64,000 bases of DNA from Haloplanus sp. CK5-1. Lineage in GTDB: Archaea > Halobacteriota > Halobacteria > Halobacteriales > Haloferacaceae. Position 1 is the first letter of the stretch. Each line of letters opens with the position of its first letter. The position numbers were made by a program, and so were the translations under genes. The notes under the pieces are model-generated. The model was given only the letters and a program-made list of their open reading frames with translations. It had not been told where the DNA came from and made no database searches. The stretch lies in contig NZ_CP147505.1 of NCBI RefSeq assembly GCF_037201915.1, forward strand, positions 744,001 to 808,000, in the 5' to 3' direction. Positions 1 to 8,373 of this stretch are shown in pieces.

Positions 1-531
1 GACCACCCCGACCGGGTCGCGACCCTGTCGGCGGTGAACGTCCCCCACCCCACGGTGATGGCGCGGACGCTCCGGCGGTCGTGGGACCAGCGCCTGCGGA
101 GCTGGTACTTCGGCTTCTTCCAACTGCCCCGCCTGCCGGAACTGGTCGCCCGCGCCGGGGACTGGCGGCTCTTCGAGACGACGATGCGGGCTTCGAGTCG
201 GCCGGGGACCTTCGACGACGCCGACTTCGAACGCTACCGGGCGGCGTGGTCGAAACCCGGCGCGATCACCGGGATGGTGAACTGGTACCGGGCCATCGCA
301 CGCCACGCGCCGCCGGAGCGGACCGACCCGGTCGACCCGCCGACGCTCGTCCTCTGGGGGACGGGCGACGAGTATCTCCGGACGGAGATGGCTCGGGAGA
401 GCGTCGCGTACTGTCGGGACGGGCGGGCGATTCTGGTCGACGACGCGACCCACTGGATCCACCACGAGGTCCCGGACCGCGTGACTGACCACCTCCGCGA
501 GGGGTTCCGACGGGCGGGACCGACGCCCTGA
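1..531 (+). CDS. alpha/beta hydrolase, C-terminal part (truncated by window edge)
   Basis: The open frame runs in from the window edge without a start, so only about 176 C-terminal residues are seen. They resemble the cap and C-terminal lobe of epoxide-hydrolase-like alpha/beta hydrolases. The segment PPTLVLWGTGDEYL is the usual strand with the acid residue, and DDATHWIHHEVPDRV carries the expected catalytic histidine. The nucleophile elbow lies outside the window. The substrate cannot be told. The next gene starts 40 bases downstream on the same strand. Confidence 0.85.
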   Translation, partial: DHPDRVATLSAVNVPHPTVMARTLRRSWDQRLRSWYFGFFQLPRLPELVARAGDWRLFETTMRASSRPGTFDDADFERYRAAWSKPGAITGMVNWYRAIARHAPPERTDPVDPPTLVLWGTGDEYLRTEMARESVAYCRDGRAILVDDATHWIHHEVPDRVTDHLREGFRRAGPTP

Positions 532-570
532 AACGGGAAGGTTCAACCCCCGTTACCGACGACTGCCGGC

Positions 571-1806
571 GTGGGACTCGCCGCCCGGTTCGTCGGCGAC
601 GACGCCGACGTCGTCTCCGACCCACGGTTCAGAGTGCTGTTGCTGGGGAGCGTCGTCTCCCCCATGGGGGCCGCGCTGGTCTCGCCGCTGCTGGACACGC
701 TGACCGGCGTCTACGGCGTGGGCGAGGCCCGGATCGGCCTCGTGATGGCGGCCTTCACCGCCCCCGCCATCGTCGCCATCCCGCTCGTGGGGCTGGCGTC
801 GGATCGCTACGGCCGGAAACCGATCCTCACGTCGGGGTTGGCGCTGTTCGGCGCGGCGGGCGTCGGCCTCGCGTTCACCGCCGACTTCCGGACGACCGTC
901 GCCCTCCGCCTCCTGCAGGGCGTCGGTTACACCGGCATCGCACCGATCCTCATCGCCGCCACGGGCGACCTCTTCGCCGGCGACCGCGAGGCGACCGCAC
1001 AGGGGCTGCGCTTCACCACGGTCGGCCTCTCGCTCGCCGTCTTTCCCGTTCTGGCGGGACTGCTCGTCTCCCTCGCGTGGCAGTACCCCTTCTACCTGTT
1101 CGCGCTGGGACTGCCGGCGGCGGCGGTCGTCCACGTCCACTTCGAGGAGTCGGCGGCCGACGCCGGCGACGACGAACGCGCCACCGGCCTCGACCTGCGG
1201 GGACTCGCCGGCGTCGTCCGCGACCCGCGGATCGGACTGGTGCTCGTCGGGCGGACCGTCCCGTCGGTTCTCTGGTTCGGCTTCCTGACGTACAACTCGA
1301 TCGTGGTCGTCCGACTGCTCGGCGGGACGCCCGGGGCCGCGGGAACGCTGGTCGGCCTCACGAGCGTCGCGAGTTCCGTCGGCGGGACACAGGTGGGGCG
1401 ACTCACCGCCGCCTTCGACACCCGGCGCACGCCGTTGCTCGTCGGAACCGCCGTCTCGGGGGTCGGACTCGCCGCCGTCGCCCTCGCCCCGTCGCTCCCC
1501 GTCGCTGGCGTCGGCTCGCTCGTCGTCGGCGCGGGGTTCGGCGTCGTGCTGACGCTCTACCGGAGCACTATCTCGACGCTCGCGCCCCCCCGACACCGGG
1601 GATCGCTCGTCAGCGTCGGCGAGTCCGCCGGCCGGACCGGAAGCACCCTCGCGCCGGTCGTCATGGGTGGTCTGGTCGCCTTCGCCACGCCGCGATACGG
1701 CTTCGGTGTCGCCGTCCGCGGGACGCTCCTAGCCGTCGCCGTCGGGAGCGTCGTCGTCGGGACGGCCTGCGTTCTGCTCGCCGATCCGGGCGACGGCGAC
1801 CACTAA
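571..1806 (+). CDS. MFS transporter
   Basis: A 411-residue polytopic membrane protein with about twelve hydrophobic segments in two halves. After the second segment it has LASDRYGRKPIL, the MFS motif A between helices 2 and 3. The start is a GTG at 571, giving a short N-terminal tail before the first helix. A charged loop near residues 190-205 separates the halves. This size and layout fit the drug:H+ antiporter-like part of the major facilitator superfamily. The substrate is unknown. Confidence 0.9.
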   Translation: MGLAARFVGDDADVVSDPRFRVLLLGSVVSPMGAALVSPLLDTLTGVYGVGEARIGLVMAAFTAPAIVAIPLVGLASDRYGRKPILTSGLALFGAAGVGLAFTADFRTTVALRLLQGVGYTGIAPILIAATGDLFAGDREATAQGLRFTTVGLSLAVFPVLAGLLVSLAWQYPFYLFALGLPAAAVVHVHFEESAADAGDDERATGLDLRGLAGVVRDPRIGLVLVGRTVPSVLWFGFLTYNSIVVVRLLGGTPGAAGTLVGLTSVASSVGGTQVGRLTAAFDTRRTPLLVGTAVSGVGLAAVALAPSLPVAGVGSLVVGAGFGVVLTLYRSTISTLAPPRHRGSLVSVGESAGRTGSTLAPVVMGGLVAFATPRYGFGVAVRGTLLAVAVGSVVVGTACVLLADPGDGDH

Positions 1807-1851
1807 CTTCGCAAACCGGTCTTTGGCGCGGCCTGCCGTGGACCGTGACGC

Positions 1852-2123
1852 ATGGTAGTCGACGACCGGGACCAACTCGTGGCGACACTCCGGACGGAGG
1901 CGGGCGACGCTCTCGGGGTCGTCGCCACGTACGGCGCCGACGGCTACGAGGCGTTCTACGTGCGCTCGGACGTCTCGCGGCTATCGCGGATGACCTCCAC
2001 GACGACCTGGCGGCGTTCCAGTTCGTCGGCGGGGACGTCTCCGGTCCGTTCGTCAGCATCGACGCCGACGCCGACGTCTCCCTCGCGTCGTTCGCCGAGA
2101 CGTGCAAGTCGCAGGTGACCTGA
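1852..2123 (+). pseudogene. small haloarchaeal protein (DUF7522-like) broken by a frameshift
   Basis: The frame opening at 1852 reads as a normal acidic protein for about 43 residues (MVVDDRDQLVATLRTEAG and on to YVRSDVSR), then turns into Ser/Thr/Arg-rich shadow sequence. From about 1977 the frame one base back continues as AIADDLHDDLAAFQFVGG and ends in SFAETCKSQVT at 2123. Joined, the halves give a typical acidic protein of about 90 residues resembling the DUF7522 family, which is my recollection. One missing base near 1976-1983 explains it. This may be a true mutation or a sequencing error. Confidence 0.7.
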
Positions 2124-2166
2124 CCGGGAGCGCCACGCCTTTTGCCGGCGGGCGGCGAGCGCCGGT

Positions 2167-3177
2167 ATGCCCGACCCCGGAAAGATCGACCGCGACTTCT
2201 TCGAGACGCACGTCCGTCCGAACCTCGGGGCGGACCGGAACGACGTGCGCCTGGGGCCGACGCCCGGCGTCGACTTCGGCCTGATCGACGTCGGCGGCCG
2301 CGTCCTCGCTCTCGCGACCGATCCCGTCTCCATCCTGCCCGACCTCGGCCTCGCGCGCGCCGGCCGGTTCGCCCTCGACGTCGTCCTCGCGGACGTGGCC
2401 GTCAGCGGCCTGCCACCCGCCCACCTCGCGATTTCGTTCTCACTCCCACCGACGATGACCGACGACGAGTTCGCGACCGTCTGGGAGGCGATCAACGAGG
2501 AGGCGTCGGATCTGGGCGTGAGCGTCGTCACCGGCCACACGGCGCGCTACGACGGGTGTTCGTTCCCGTGGGTCGGTGGCGCGACGGCGCTCGCCGTGGG
2601 CGACCCCGCGGACGTGATCCGACCCGACGGGGCGCGACCGGGTGACGACCTCCTCGTGACGCGTGGCCCGGCCGTCGAGACGACCGGCCTCCTGACGACG
2701 CTGTTCCCCGACGGGGTCGACCTGCCGCCCGAGACGCTGGCGACGGCACGGGCGCGCCTCGACGAGGCGAGTTGTGTCCGGGACGCGATGACCGCCGCGG
2801 CCGCCGGATCGGTGACCGCGATGCACGACGCCACCGAAGGCGGCCTGCACGGCGCGTTCGCGGAGGTGGCAGCGAGCGCGGGCGTTCGACTCGCGGTCGA
2901 GCGCGACCGCGTGCCGATCCGACCGGGGGTCGAGGAGACGTGTGCTGCCCTCGGGATCGATCCGTGGACGGCCACGACGTCGGGGTCGCTCGTCCTCGCC
3001 GTCGACCCCGCGGGGACCGACGCCGTGATCGCGGCGCTCGACGACCGGGGGACGGCCGTCGAGCGTGTCGGGCGGGTCACCGAGGGCGAGGGCGCGTACG
3101 TCGATGGCGACCGGATCGAGGCGCCAGCGGTCGACGCCTCGTGGGCGGCTTACGCGCGGCTGTCGTCCTCGACCTGA
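2167..3177 (+). CDS. AIR synthase / HypE-like protein
   Basis: A 336-residue member of the PurM/HypE ATP-binding superfamily. The N-terminal half has LALATDPVS and AHLAISFSLPP, and the C-terminal half has MHDATEGGLHGAFAEV, the motif found in HypE and related kinases and synthases. Haloarchaea keep stand-alone HypE-like proteins with no hydrogenase genes, so hydrogenase maturation is not implied, and none is visible here. The start ATG at 2167 gives a family-length protein. Its 3' end overlaps the convergent JAMM gene by 28 bases. The reaction is unknown. Confidence 0.85.
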   Translation: MPDPGKIDRDFFETHVRPNLGADRNDVRLGPTPGVDFGLIDVGGRVLALATDPVSILPDLGLARAGRFALDVVLADVAVSGLPPAHLAISFSLPPTMTDDEFATVWEAINEEASDLGVSVVTGHTARYDGCSFPWVGGATALAVGDPADVIRPDGARPGDDLLVTRGPAVETTGLLTTLFPDGVDLPPETLATARARLDEASCVRDAMTAAAAGSVTAMHDATEGGLHGAFAEVAASAGVRLAVERDRVPIRPGVEETCAALGIDPWTATTSGSLVLAVDPAGTDAVIAALDDRGTAVERVGRVTEGEGAYVDGDRIEAPAVDASWAAYARLSSST

Positions 3178-3587
3178 ACCGCGAGTTCGTCGAACCCGTC
3201 GCCGGTGTACCGGTAGGCGCGGATCGCGTCGGGCGGGGAGACGATGGCGTAGACGTACCCCGTCCACGTCGCCCGCGCCCGGTCGGTCGCGCTCGGGACC
3301 GGCGCGCTCTCGGGGTGGGAGTGGTAGAAGCCAACCACCTCGTCGCCGTCGGCCTCGACGGCGTCGACGGCGGCCATCGTCGCCTCAGGGTCGAGTTCGT
3401 ACCGCGAGCGGGGGTGGTCCGCGACGTTCGGGACGCGCCGGGTCGCGGTCGCCCGGTCGGGGGCACGCCCCCCGACGAGTACGCCACACACCTCCTCTGG
3501 GGGGTCGCGGTCGGCTCCCTCGACCGCGTGGTCGAGGAGCGCGTCCCGGACGAGCGACGAGAGCCGGAGGGTATCAGTCGAAGTCAC
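3150..3587 (-). CDS. JAMM/MPN metalloprotease, desampylase-like
   Basis: A 145-residue stand-alone MPN domain. The zinc-site pattern is intact: Glu31/Glu32, then H89-x-H91-x7-S99-x2-D102 in HSHPESAPVPSATD. Haloarchaeal proteins of this size and pattern (HvJAMM1 in Haloferax volcanii) remove ubiquitin-like SAMP proteins from targets and from MoaD-type carriers. That role is inferred from family knowledge. The start overlaps the 3' end of the Idi-like gene by 14 bases on the same strand, so the two are probably co-transcribed. The 3' end overlaps the facing HypE-like gene. Confidence 0.88.
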   Translation of the reverse strand: MTSTDTLRLSSLVRDALLDHAVEGADRDPPEEVCGVLVGGRAPDRATATRRVPNVADHPRSRYELDPEATMAAVDAVEADGDEVVGFYHSHPESAPVPSATDRARATWTGYVYAIVSPPDAIRAYRYTGDGFDELAVQVEDDSRA

Positions 3588-4149
3588 GGCGGAGCGCGAT
3601 CTCGAACCACGGACAGAGCCGGAGTTGCCGGTACGCTTGCGGGTTGGCGTGGAGGTGGTCGTAGTCGACCCAGAGGCGGCCGGCGACCTCCTCGGTGTCG
3701 GGGTCGAGGCGAACGTCGTCGAGGGTCAGTTTCAACACCGCACACATCTCCCACTCCAGGCCCGCGTTCTCGTAGTAGCGCTTGTACTCGAACTTGTCCG
3801 TCACCCGGAGGTCGCCGTACTGGTCGGACGTGACGCCGAGTTCGTCGACCAGACGGTTTCGGGCGGCCTCCTTCTGTCCCTGCCCCGGTCGGGGGTGGGA
3901 GGCGACGGTGCCGTCCCAGTGGGTGTCCCAGAGGCGCTTTCCGGGGGCGCGCTGTGCGAGCAGGACCCGCCCCTGGCCGTCGAAGACGAGGGCGGTGAAG
4001 GCGCGGTGGCGGACGCCGTCGCCCGTGTGGGCGTCGAGTCGGTTGACGGTCCCCTGCTCACGGTCGTCGGCGTCGACGGCGATGACTTCCTGTTCGGCGT
4101 TGGGGTGTGCGCCGGCCGCCTCGGCGTCGCCCCCATCGTTCGCGCTCAT
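3574..4149 (-). CDS. idi: isopentenyl-diphosphate isomerase type I-like Nudix protein
   Basis: A 191-residue Nudix-fold protein. AFTALVFDGQGRVLLAQRAPGKR followed by LWDTHWDGT and a Nudix-like KEAARNRLVDELGV match type I IPP:DMAPP isomerase, which supplies DMAPP for archaeal lipid synthesis. The frame stays open far upstream, but residues before MSANDGGDAE are Ser/Arg-rich shadow, so the start at 4149 is chosen. At the position of the catalytic cysteine in bacterial enzymes (VCGHP) this protein reads VASHP. The acidic site in LEWEMCAVL is kept. Isomerase activity is therefore not certain. Confidence 0.8.
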   Translation of the reverse strand: MSANDGGDAEAAGAHPNAEQEVIAVDADDREQGTVNRLDAHTGDGVRHRAFTALVFDGQGRVLLAQRAPGKRLWDTHWDGTVASHPRPGQGQKEAARNRLVDELGVTSDQYGDLRVTDKFEYKRYYENAGLEWEMCAVLKLTLDDVRLDPDTEEVAGRLWVDYDHLHANPQAYRQLRLCPWFEIALRRDFD

Positions 4150-4189
4150 GTGTGCCGTGTCGACGGGGAGGCTAATGGCGTCTTCGGTG

Positions 4190-5131
4190 CTAGGCGAGGC
4201 CGGTCGCCGACGCGTACTGGACGGCGAACAGCGTGGCGTTGTAGAGACCGTGGACGACTGCGGGGACGACCAGGTTGTGCGTCCGTTCGTACAGGTAGCC
4301 GAGGACGAGGCCGAGCGTCGCCGCGACGGCGATGTAGGCGAGTTGGCCGGTCCCGCCGCCGCCGAGGAGCGCGAAGATGTGGACGGAGCCAAAGAGGATG
4401 CTCGCCACGACGATGGCGACGCCGGGACCCCACGTCCGCCGGAGGATACCTTGCACGCCGCCCCGGAAGACGAGTTCCTCGAAGGGGCCGACCAGCAGGA
4501 CGGCCACGGGGATCATGTAGAGGAAGTATCGGGGGTTCTGCTGTCCGGTGGCGACGACCTGGTTCTGGGCTGCCTGCACCTCGAGGACGGTCAGCAGGCG
4601 GGCCATGACCACCTGCGCGACGACGAGGACGACGAGACCGCCGACGATCAGGCCGAGGTGCCGGAGCGTCGGAACACGGACCTCCACGAGGTCCCACTCG
4701 TCGGTGATGGCGAGGTAGCCGGCGACGGCGACGCCGAAACCCAGAAACTGTAGGACCGAGGCGGCGACCCGGTACTCCAGTCCGCCGGCCGTGACGACGC
4801 CAGCCGCGACCAGTCCGCCCGCCCCGAGGCCGGCGACGGCGGTGGCGGTGAGGAACACGGCGACGACCAGCAGGAGGCTCCGGAGCAAGTCGAGCAGACG
4901 GGGACCGGTCGGCGCTCGGGTTCGATCGGCGTCGGGCGAGAGGGGCCCGATCCGATCCCGGAGGAGGTAGTAGCCGACCGCACCGACGAGGCCGAGGAGG
5001 AGGGCCCCAACCGCGGGAGCGAGGGGGCGGTCGCTCCCGCGGAGCGTCGCGTCCTGGTGGACGAGCGACCCGAGGACGAGTCCGCCGAGCAGGTGGAGTA
5101 TCCCCCCGACGACCACGAGGTCGTTGACCAT
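4190..5131 (-). CDS. CPBP family intramembrane metalloprotease
   Basis: A 313-residue protein with about eight membrane segments and a CPBP (Rce1-like, ABI) domain near residues 200-310. The motifs are in order: EELVFRG with the Glu pair at 218-219, FGSVHIF with His251, and HGLYNA with His294 and Asn298. These form the glutamate protease site of the family. Substrates are unknown; archaeal members may process membrane or prenylated proteins, but nothing here shows it. The next gene upstream on this strand is at least 40 bases away. Confidence 0.9.
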   Translation of the reverse strand: MVNDLVVVGGILHLLGGLVLGSLVHQDATLRGSDRPLAPAVGALLLGLVGAVGYYLLRDRIGPLSPDADRTRAPTGPRLLDLLRSLLLVVAVFLTATAVAGLGAGGLVAAGVVTAGGLEYRVAASVLQFLGFGVAVAGYLAITDEWDLVEVRVPTLRHLGLIVGGLVVLVVAQVVMARLLTVLEVQAAQNQVVATGQQNPRYFLYMIPVAVLLVGPFEELVFRGGVQGILRRTWGPGVAIVVASILFGSVHIFALLGGGGTGQLAYIAVAATLGLVLGYLYERTHNLVVPAVVHGLYNATLFAVQYASATGLA

Positions 5132-5189
5132 ACGAGGGCAAGTCGCCCCGGGAGTAAGTATCGTCGGATTCCGAGTCGAGGTCGGCCCG

Positions 5190-6476
5190 CTACTCGACGA
5201 TCAGCCGCCGCTTCGCGCCGACCGCCTCGGCCTCCTCGAAGTCGCCGCCGCCGAGCAGACCGCGAGCGGCGCGTTTCCCCCACTCGACGGCGGGCTGGGT
5301 GAACGTCTCGACGCCGGCGAGTTCGCCGTACATGACACAGGCCGCCTCCATCCCGTAGAGGAGTTCGCCCAGTCCCCGCTCGTCGACGCGGTCGATTTCG
5401 ATCCGGACGTTCGGGCAGTCGGCGGCGGCGAGGCTCGCCTCCGTCGCCCTGAACTCGGCGTCAAGCAGCTTGCCCAGACTCCCGCCCCCCAGATACGACA
5501 GGCCGTCGAGCTCCGTCTCCGGAATCGGGGCGTCGGGTCGCTCCCGCGGGCGGACGAGCGTCACGAGTTTGTCCCGCGGGCCGGCGCGGTAGAGCTGTAA
5601 CTGGGAGTGCTGGTCGGTCGCACCGAGCGCGCGGGCGGGCGTCTGCCCGACGGCGTCCTTGCCGAGGCTCTCGGCCCACAGTTGGGCGAACCACTCCGCG
5701 AACGACTCCAAGGATTCGGCGTAGGGCATCACGGCGTTGACGCCCGCGCCGCGGCGTTCGAGGGCGTAGCAGGTCGCGCCGTAGGCGTAGGCGGGCGATT
5801 CGAACAGCGATCCGACAAGGCGGTCGGCCTCGTCGCGCGCGCCGGCGAGGAGGGCATCGAGGTCGGCGCCGGCGATGGCGGCGACGGGGAGCGCGACAGT
5901 CGAGAGCGCGGAGAAGCGACCGGGGACGCCCGCGGGCACGTCGAGCGCCGGCAGGTCGTGACGGTCGGCGAGGGCTCGGAGGTTGCCGTCGGGCCCGGTC
6001 GTGACGAGCGTGCGCTCGGCCCAGTCGACGCCCGCCCGGTCCATCGCCTCGCGGACGAGCAGGAAGTTCGACAACGTCTCGGCGGTCGTCCCGGACCGGG
6101 AGACGACGTGGACGACGGTGTCCGCGAGTGGGAGCGAGTCGAGGAGTGCGGTGACGGCCGCGGGGTCGACGTTGTCGAGGACGTGGTGGTCGACGGCGCC
6201 CCCGAGCGCCTCGGCGAGCGTCGCCGCGCCGAGGGCGCTCCCCCCGATACCGACGGTCAGGACCGCCTCGGGGTCGTCGAAGCGGTCGACCGCCGCGTGG
6301 ACCGCCGCCGGATCGACGGTGTCGGGCAGGTTCAGCGCCGCGTAGCCGTGGTCGGCGTCGGCGCGGCCGCGCTCGATGCGGTCGTGGGCGTCGGCGACGC
6401 GGTCGTCGAGGCGTTCGAGCGATCCTCGCGTCAGGCGGGGTTCGCCTCCGAGTGCGTTGCCGATATCGACGTGCAT
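5190..6476 (-). CDS. pgi: glucose-6-phosphate isomerase
   Basis: A 428-residue sugar-isomerase-domain protein. It has IGGSALGAATL in the first SIS domain, VVSRSGTTAETLSNF for phosphate binding, TDQHSQLQLYRAGP in the second domain, and a C-terminal lysine-bearing WGKRAARGLL. It interconverts glucose-6-phosphate and fructose-6-phosphate, used in haloarchaea mainly for gluconeogenesis. The start at 6476 (MHVDIGNALGG) is chosen because the frame upstream is an Arg-rich shadow of the next gene. Length fits haloarchaeal Pgi. Confidence 0.95.
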   Translation of the reverse strand: MHVDIGNALGGEPRLTRGSLERLDDRVADAHDRIERGRADADHGYAALNLPDTVDPAAVHAAVDRFDDPEAVLTVGIGGSALGAATLAEALGGAVDHHVLDNVDPAAVTALLDSLPLADTVVHVVSRSGTTAETLSNFLLVREAMDRAGVDWAERTLVTTGPDGNLRALADRHDLPALDVPAGVPGRFSALSTVALPVAAIAGADLDALLAGARDEADRLVGSLFESPAYAYGATCYALERRGAGVNAVMPYAESLESFAEWFAQLWAESLGKDAVGQTPARALGATDQHSQLQLYRAGPRDKLVTLVRPRERPDAPIPETELDGLSYLGGGSLGKLLDAEFRATEASLAAADCPNVRIEIDRVDERGLGELLYGMEAACVMYGELAGVETFTQPAVEWGKRAARGLLGGGDFEEAEAVGAKRRLIVE

Positions 6477-6514
6477 ACCCGAAGGGTGGCGGCGGGCGGT
6501 AAAACGATTTCTCG

Positions 6515-7264
6515 TTAGATCCCGCCCCACCGCAGGTACACCATCACGACGACGATGGCGAGTTGGAAGAGTCCCTGTAGGCCGCTCAGGCGGGCGTTTC
6601 GCATCCCGATCCGGCTGATCACGTCCGAGTCCGGATCGCCCGAGGCCAACTGGAGGTAGATGCGCACCTCGCCGGGGAGCAGGACGCCGAAGCCGAGAAC
6701 CGTGAGGACGGTCACGATGGCGAGTGTCAGCAGGATCGTCGGGGAGGTCATGCCGAACGTGGAGGCCGTGACCGCGAGGTAGGCACCGCCGCCCAGCAGG
6801 GCGACGGCGAAGGCGACGATCCACCGTGGATCGTCGAAGGCGTCGAACTGCCAGCCCAGAATCAGGAGGGCGGGCACGGTCGTCGCGAGGGTCAGGATGG
6901 CGATCCACGCCTCCGCGTACGGAAAGACGCCGATCCGGTCGGCGAGCGTGACGCCGCCGAAGATGGTGACTAAGGCGAGCGACGGCATCAGAAACGCCAT
7001 CTTGGGCGTGAACCGTTCGAAGACGCTGGCGCGCTCCTCGACCGACAGGCCGCCGAGCACCGGCCCGAGGACCGCGGCCATGAACAGGTCGATCCCCGTC
7101 CACAGCACGCCGGCCATCACGTGGACGTACGTGTGCTGGGCGACCGACGCGAACAGGAGCGCGTAGACCAGTGCGGCGACCGGGACGGCGACGGCACCGA
7201 CCGCAAAGGCCGGATTCGCTCGCCGTCCCATTCCCCGAACCGTCTCTCGGATCGTCGCGGTCAT
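6515..7264 (-). CDS. integral membrane protein, DUF2269/CopD-like
   Basis: A 249-residue protein with six to seven hydrophobic segments. The YVHVMAGVLWTGIDLFMAAVLGP segment, with a His and a Trp-Thr-Gly in the first helices, recalls heme- or copper-linked membrane families (CopD, DUF2269). I cannot place it firmly. No soluble domain is present; loops carry VEERASVFERFTPK and SGDPDSDVISR. It sits between pgi and an AEC transporter on the same strand with gaps of about 40 bases. Confidence 0.75.
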   Translation of the reverse strand: MTATIRETVRGMGRRANPAFAVGAVAVPVAALVYALLFASVAQHTYVHVMAGVLWTGIDLFMAAVLGPVLGGLSVEERASVFERFTPKMAFLMPSLALVTIFGGVTLADRIGVFPYAEAWIAILTLATTVPALLILGWQFDAFDDPRWIVAFAVALLGGGAYLAVTASTFGMTSPTILLTLAIVTVLTVLGFGVLLPGEVRIYLQLASGDPDSDVISRIGMRNARLSGLQGLFQLAIVVVMVYLRWGGI

Positions 7265-7307
7265 CGACGGGAGGGACTCGCCGGCCGAGTAAAAAACGCC
7301 CGGGCGG

Positions 7308-8264
7308 TTACACCACCACGCCGTCCTGCAGGAGGGTGATCAACACCGTCAGGACGGGGACGCTCGCGAGCGTCGTGACGAAGATGACCATGGTGAGATA
7401 CTCCGACGCGGACACCCCCTCGCGGTCGGCCACGTCGCTGTACGAGAGGGTGAGTGCGAGGGGGATGAGGGCGACGGGGGTCGCACACAGGAGGACGAAC
7501 ACACGGGCGACTGCGACGTCGCCGAACGACCCGAGCGCGAGCGCGACTGCGAGGCCGACGGCCGGCGCGACGACGAGTTTGATGATCGACGGGCGGATCG
7601 CCCGGACGACCCCCCCGGACTCCAGTTCCGAGAGTTGGACGCCGACGATGACGAGCATCAGGGGAATGGAGGCGTCGCCGACGAGGCTGACCGTGGTCAT
7701 GAAGGTTCCCCCAGTCGGGGGAGCGACGCCGAGCACCCGAATGAGGCCGGCGGCGGCGATAGCGTACACGAGCGGCAGCCGGAAGATCTCCTTGACCGCG
7801 CCGATCCCGGCCCGCCCGCCGCCCCGGGAGGCGACGTAGACGCCGAGGGTGTACATGAGAAACGCCTGTGCGGTGATGTAGATGACGGCGGTCGTCCGGC
7901 CGATGTCGCCGAAGGAGAACTCCGCGAGCGGGATGCCGTAGAAACCGGCGTTGGGGAGTGCGCCCGCCAGCACGTCCGCGCTCCGGTAGGGTTCCGGGAC
8001 GCCGAGGACGCGGTCCGCGACTTCGGAGAAGAGCATCATGGCGACGACGAACAGGCCGACGCCGGCGAAGATCCGGGCGACCGTGTCGCCGCTCAGCGTC
8101 GTCGTGACGATACTGTGGAAGATGAGCGCGGGGAGAAACAGGTAGAGCGCGACGTCGTTCAGCGGATCGACGTCGAGGTCGACCGCCAACGACAGCACGT
8201 AGCCAAGCGCCATCACCGAGACGATCGGGAGCACCGCGGAGGTGAACGCCGAGACGAGTGACAC
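7308..8264 (-). CDS. AEC family (auxin efflux carrier-like) transporter
   Basis: A 318-residue protein with ten hydrophobic helices in two five-helix halves. LYLFLPALIFHSIV and LPNAGFYGIPLAEFSFGD are typical of the AEC/mae1 family of carboxylate and auxin-like carriers. The frame is open to 8390, but the added residues are hydrophilic and Arg-rich. The GTG at 8264 places the first helix (LVSAFTSAVLPIVSVMALGY) at the N-terminus and is preferred. It is divergent from hisS with about 110 bases between the starts. The substrate is unknown. Confidence 0.87.
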   Translation of the reverse strand: MSLVSAFTSAVLPIVSVMALGYVLSLAVDLDVDPLNDVALYLFLPALIFHSIVTTTLSGDTVARIFAGVGLFVVAMMLFSEVADRVLGVPEPYRSADVLAGALPNAGFYGIPLAEFSFGDIGRTTAVIYITAQAFLMYTLGVYVASRGGGRAGIGAVKEIFRLPLVYAIAAAGLIRVLGVAPPTGGTFMTTVSLVGDASIPLMLVIVGVQLSELESGGVVRAIRPSIIKLVVAPAVGLAVALALGSFGDVAVARVFVLLCATPVALIPLALTLSYSDVADREGVSASEYLTMVIFVTTLASVPVLTVLITLLQDGVVV

Positions 8265-8340
8265 ATGCCCCGCCTCGCCACGCTGAAGACTGAATCCCGC
8301 TGTGGGAGCAAGGGCTTCCGGTATCCGAAAGTAAAGGACA

Positions 8341-8349
8341 GGTTTCAAG
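8341..8349 (+). promoter_or_regulatory. TATA-like promoter of hisS
   Basis: GGTTTCAAGC lies about 25-33 bases before the hisS ATG at 8374, the spacing expected for a leaderless haloarchaeal transcript. Assigned by position and composition only. Confidence 0.5.
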
Positions 8350-8373
8350 CGCGGCCTTCGCCAACCACGCGGT

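Noticed and set aside
553-1596. Long minus-strand open frame opposite the MFS gene
   Set aside because: Arg/Gly/Asp-rich composition with no motif; it is a GC-rich antisense shadow of a well-supported transporter.
3625-4608. Plus-strand frame of 327 residues over the Idi-like and CPBP genes
   Set aside because: It crosses two genes with clear motifs on the other strand and turns Arg-rich; no family features.
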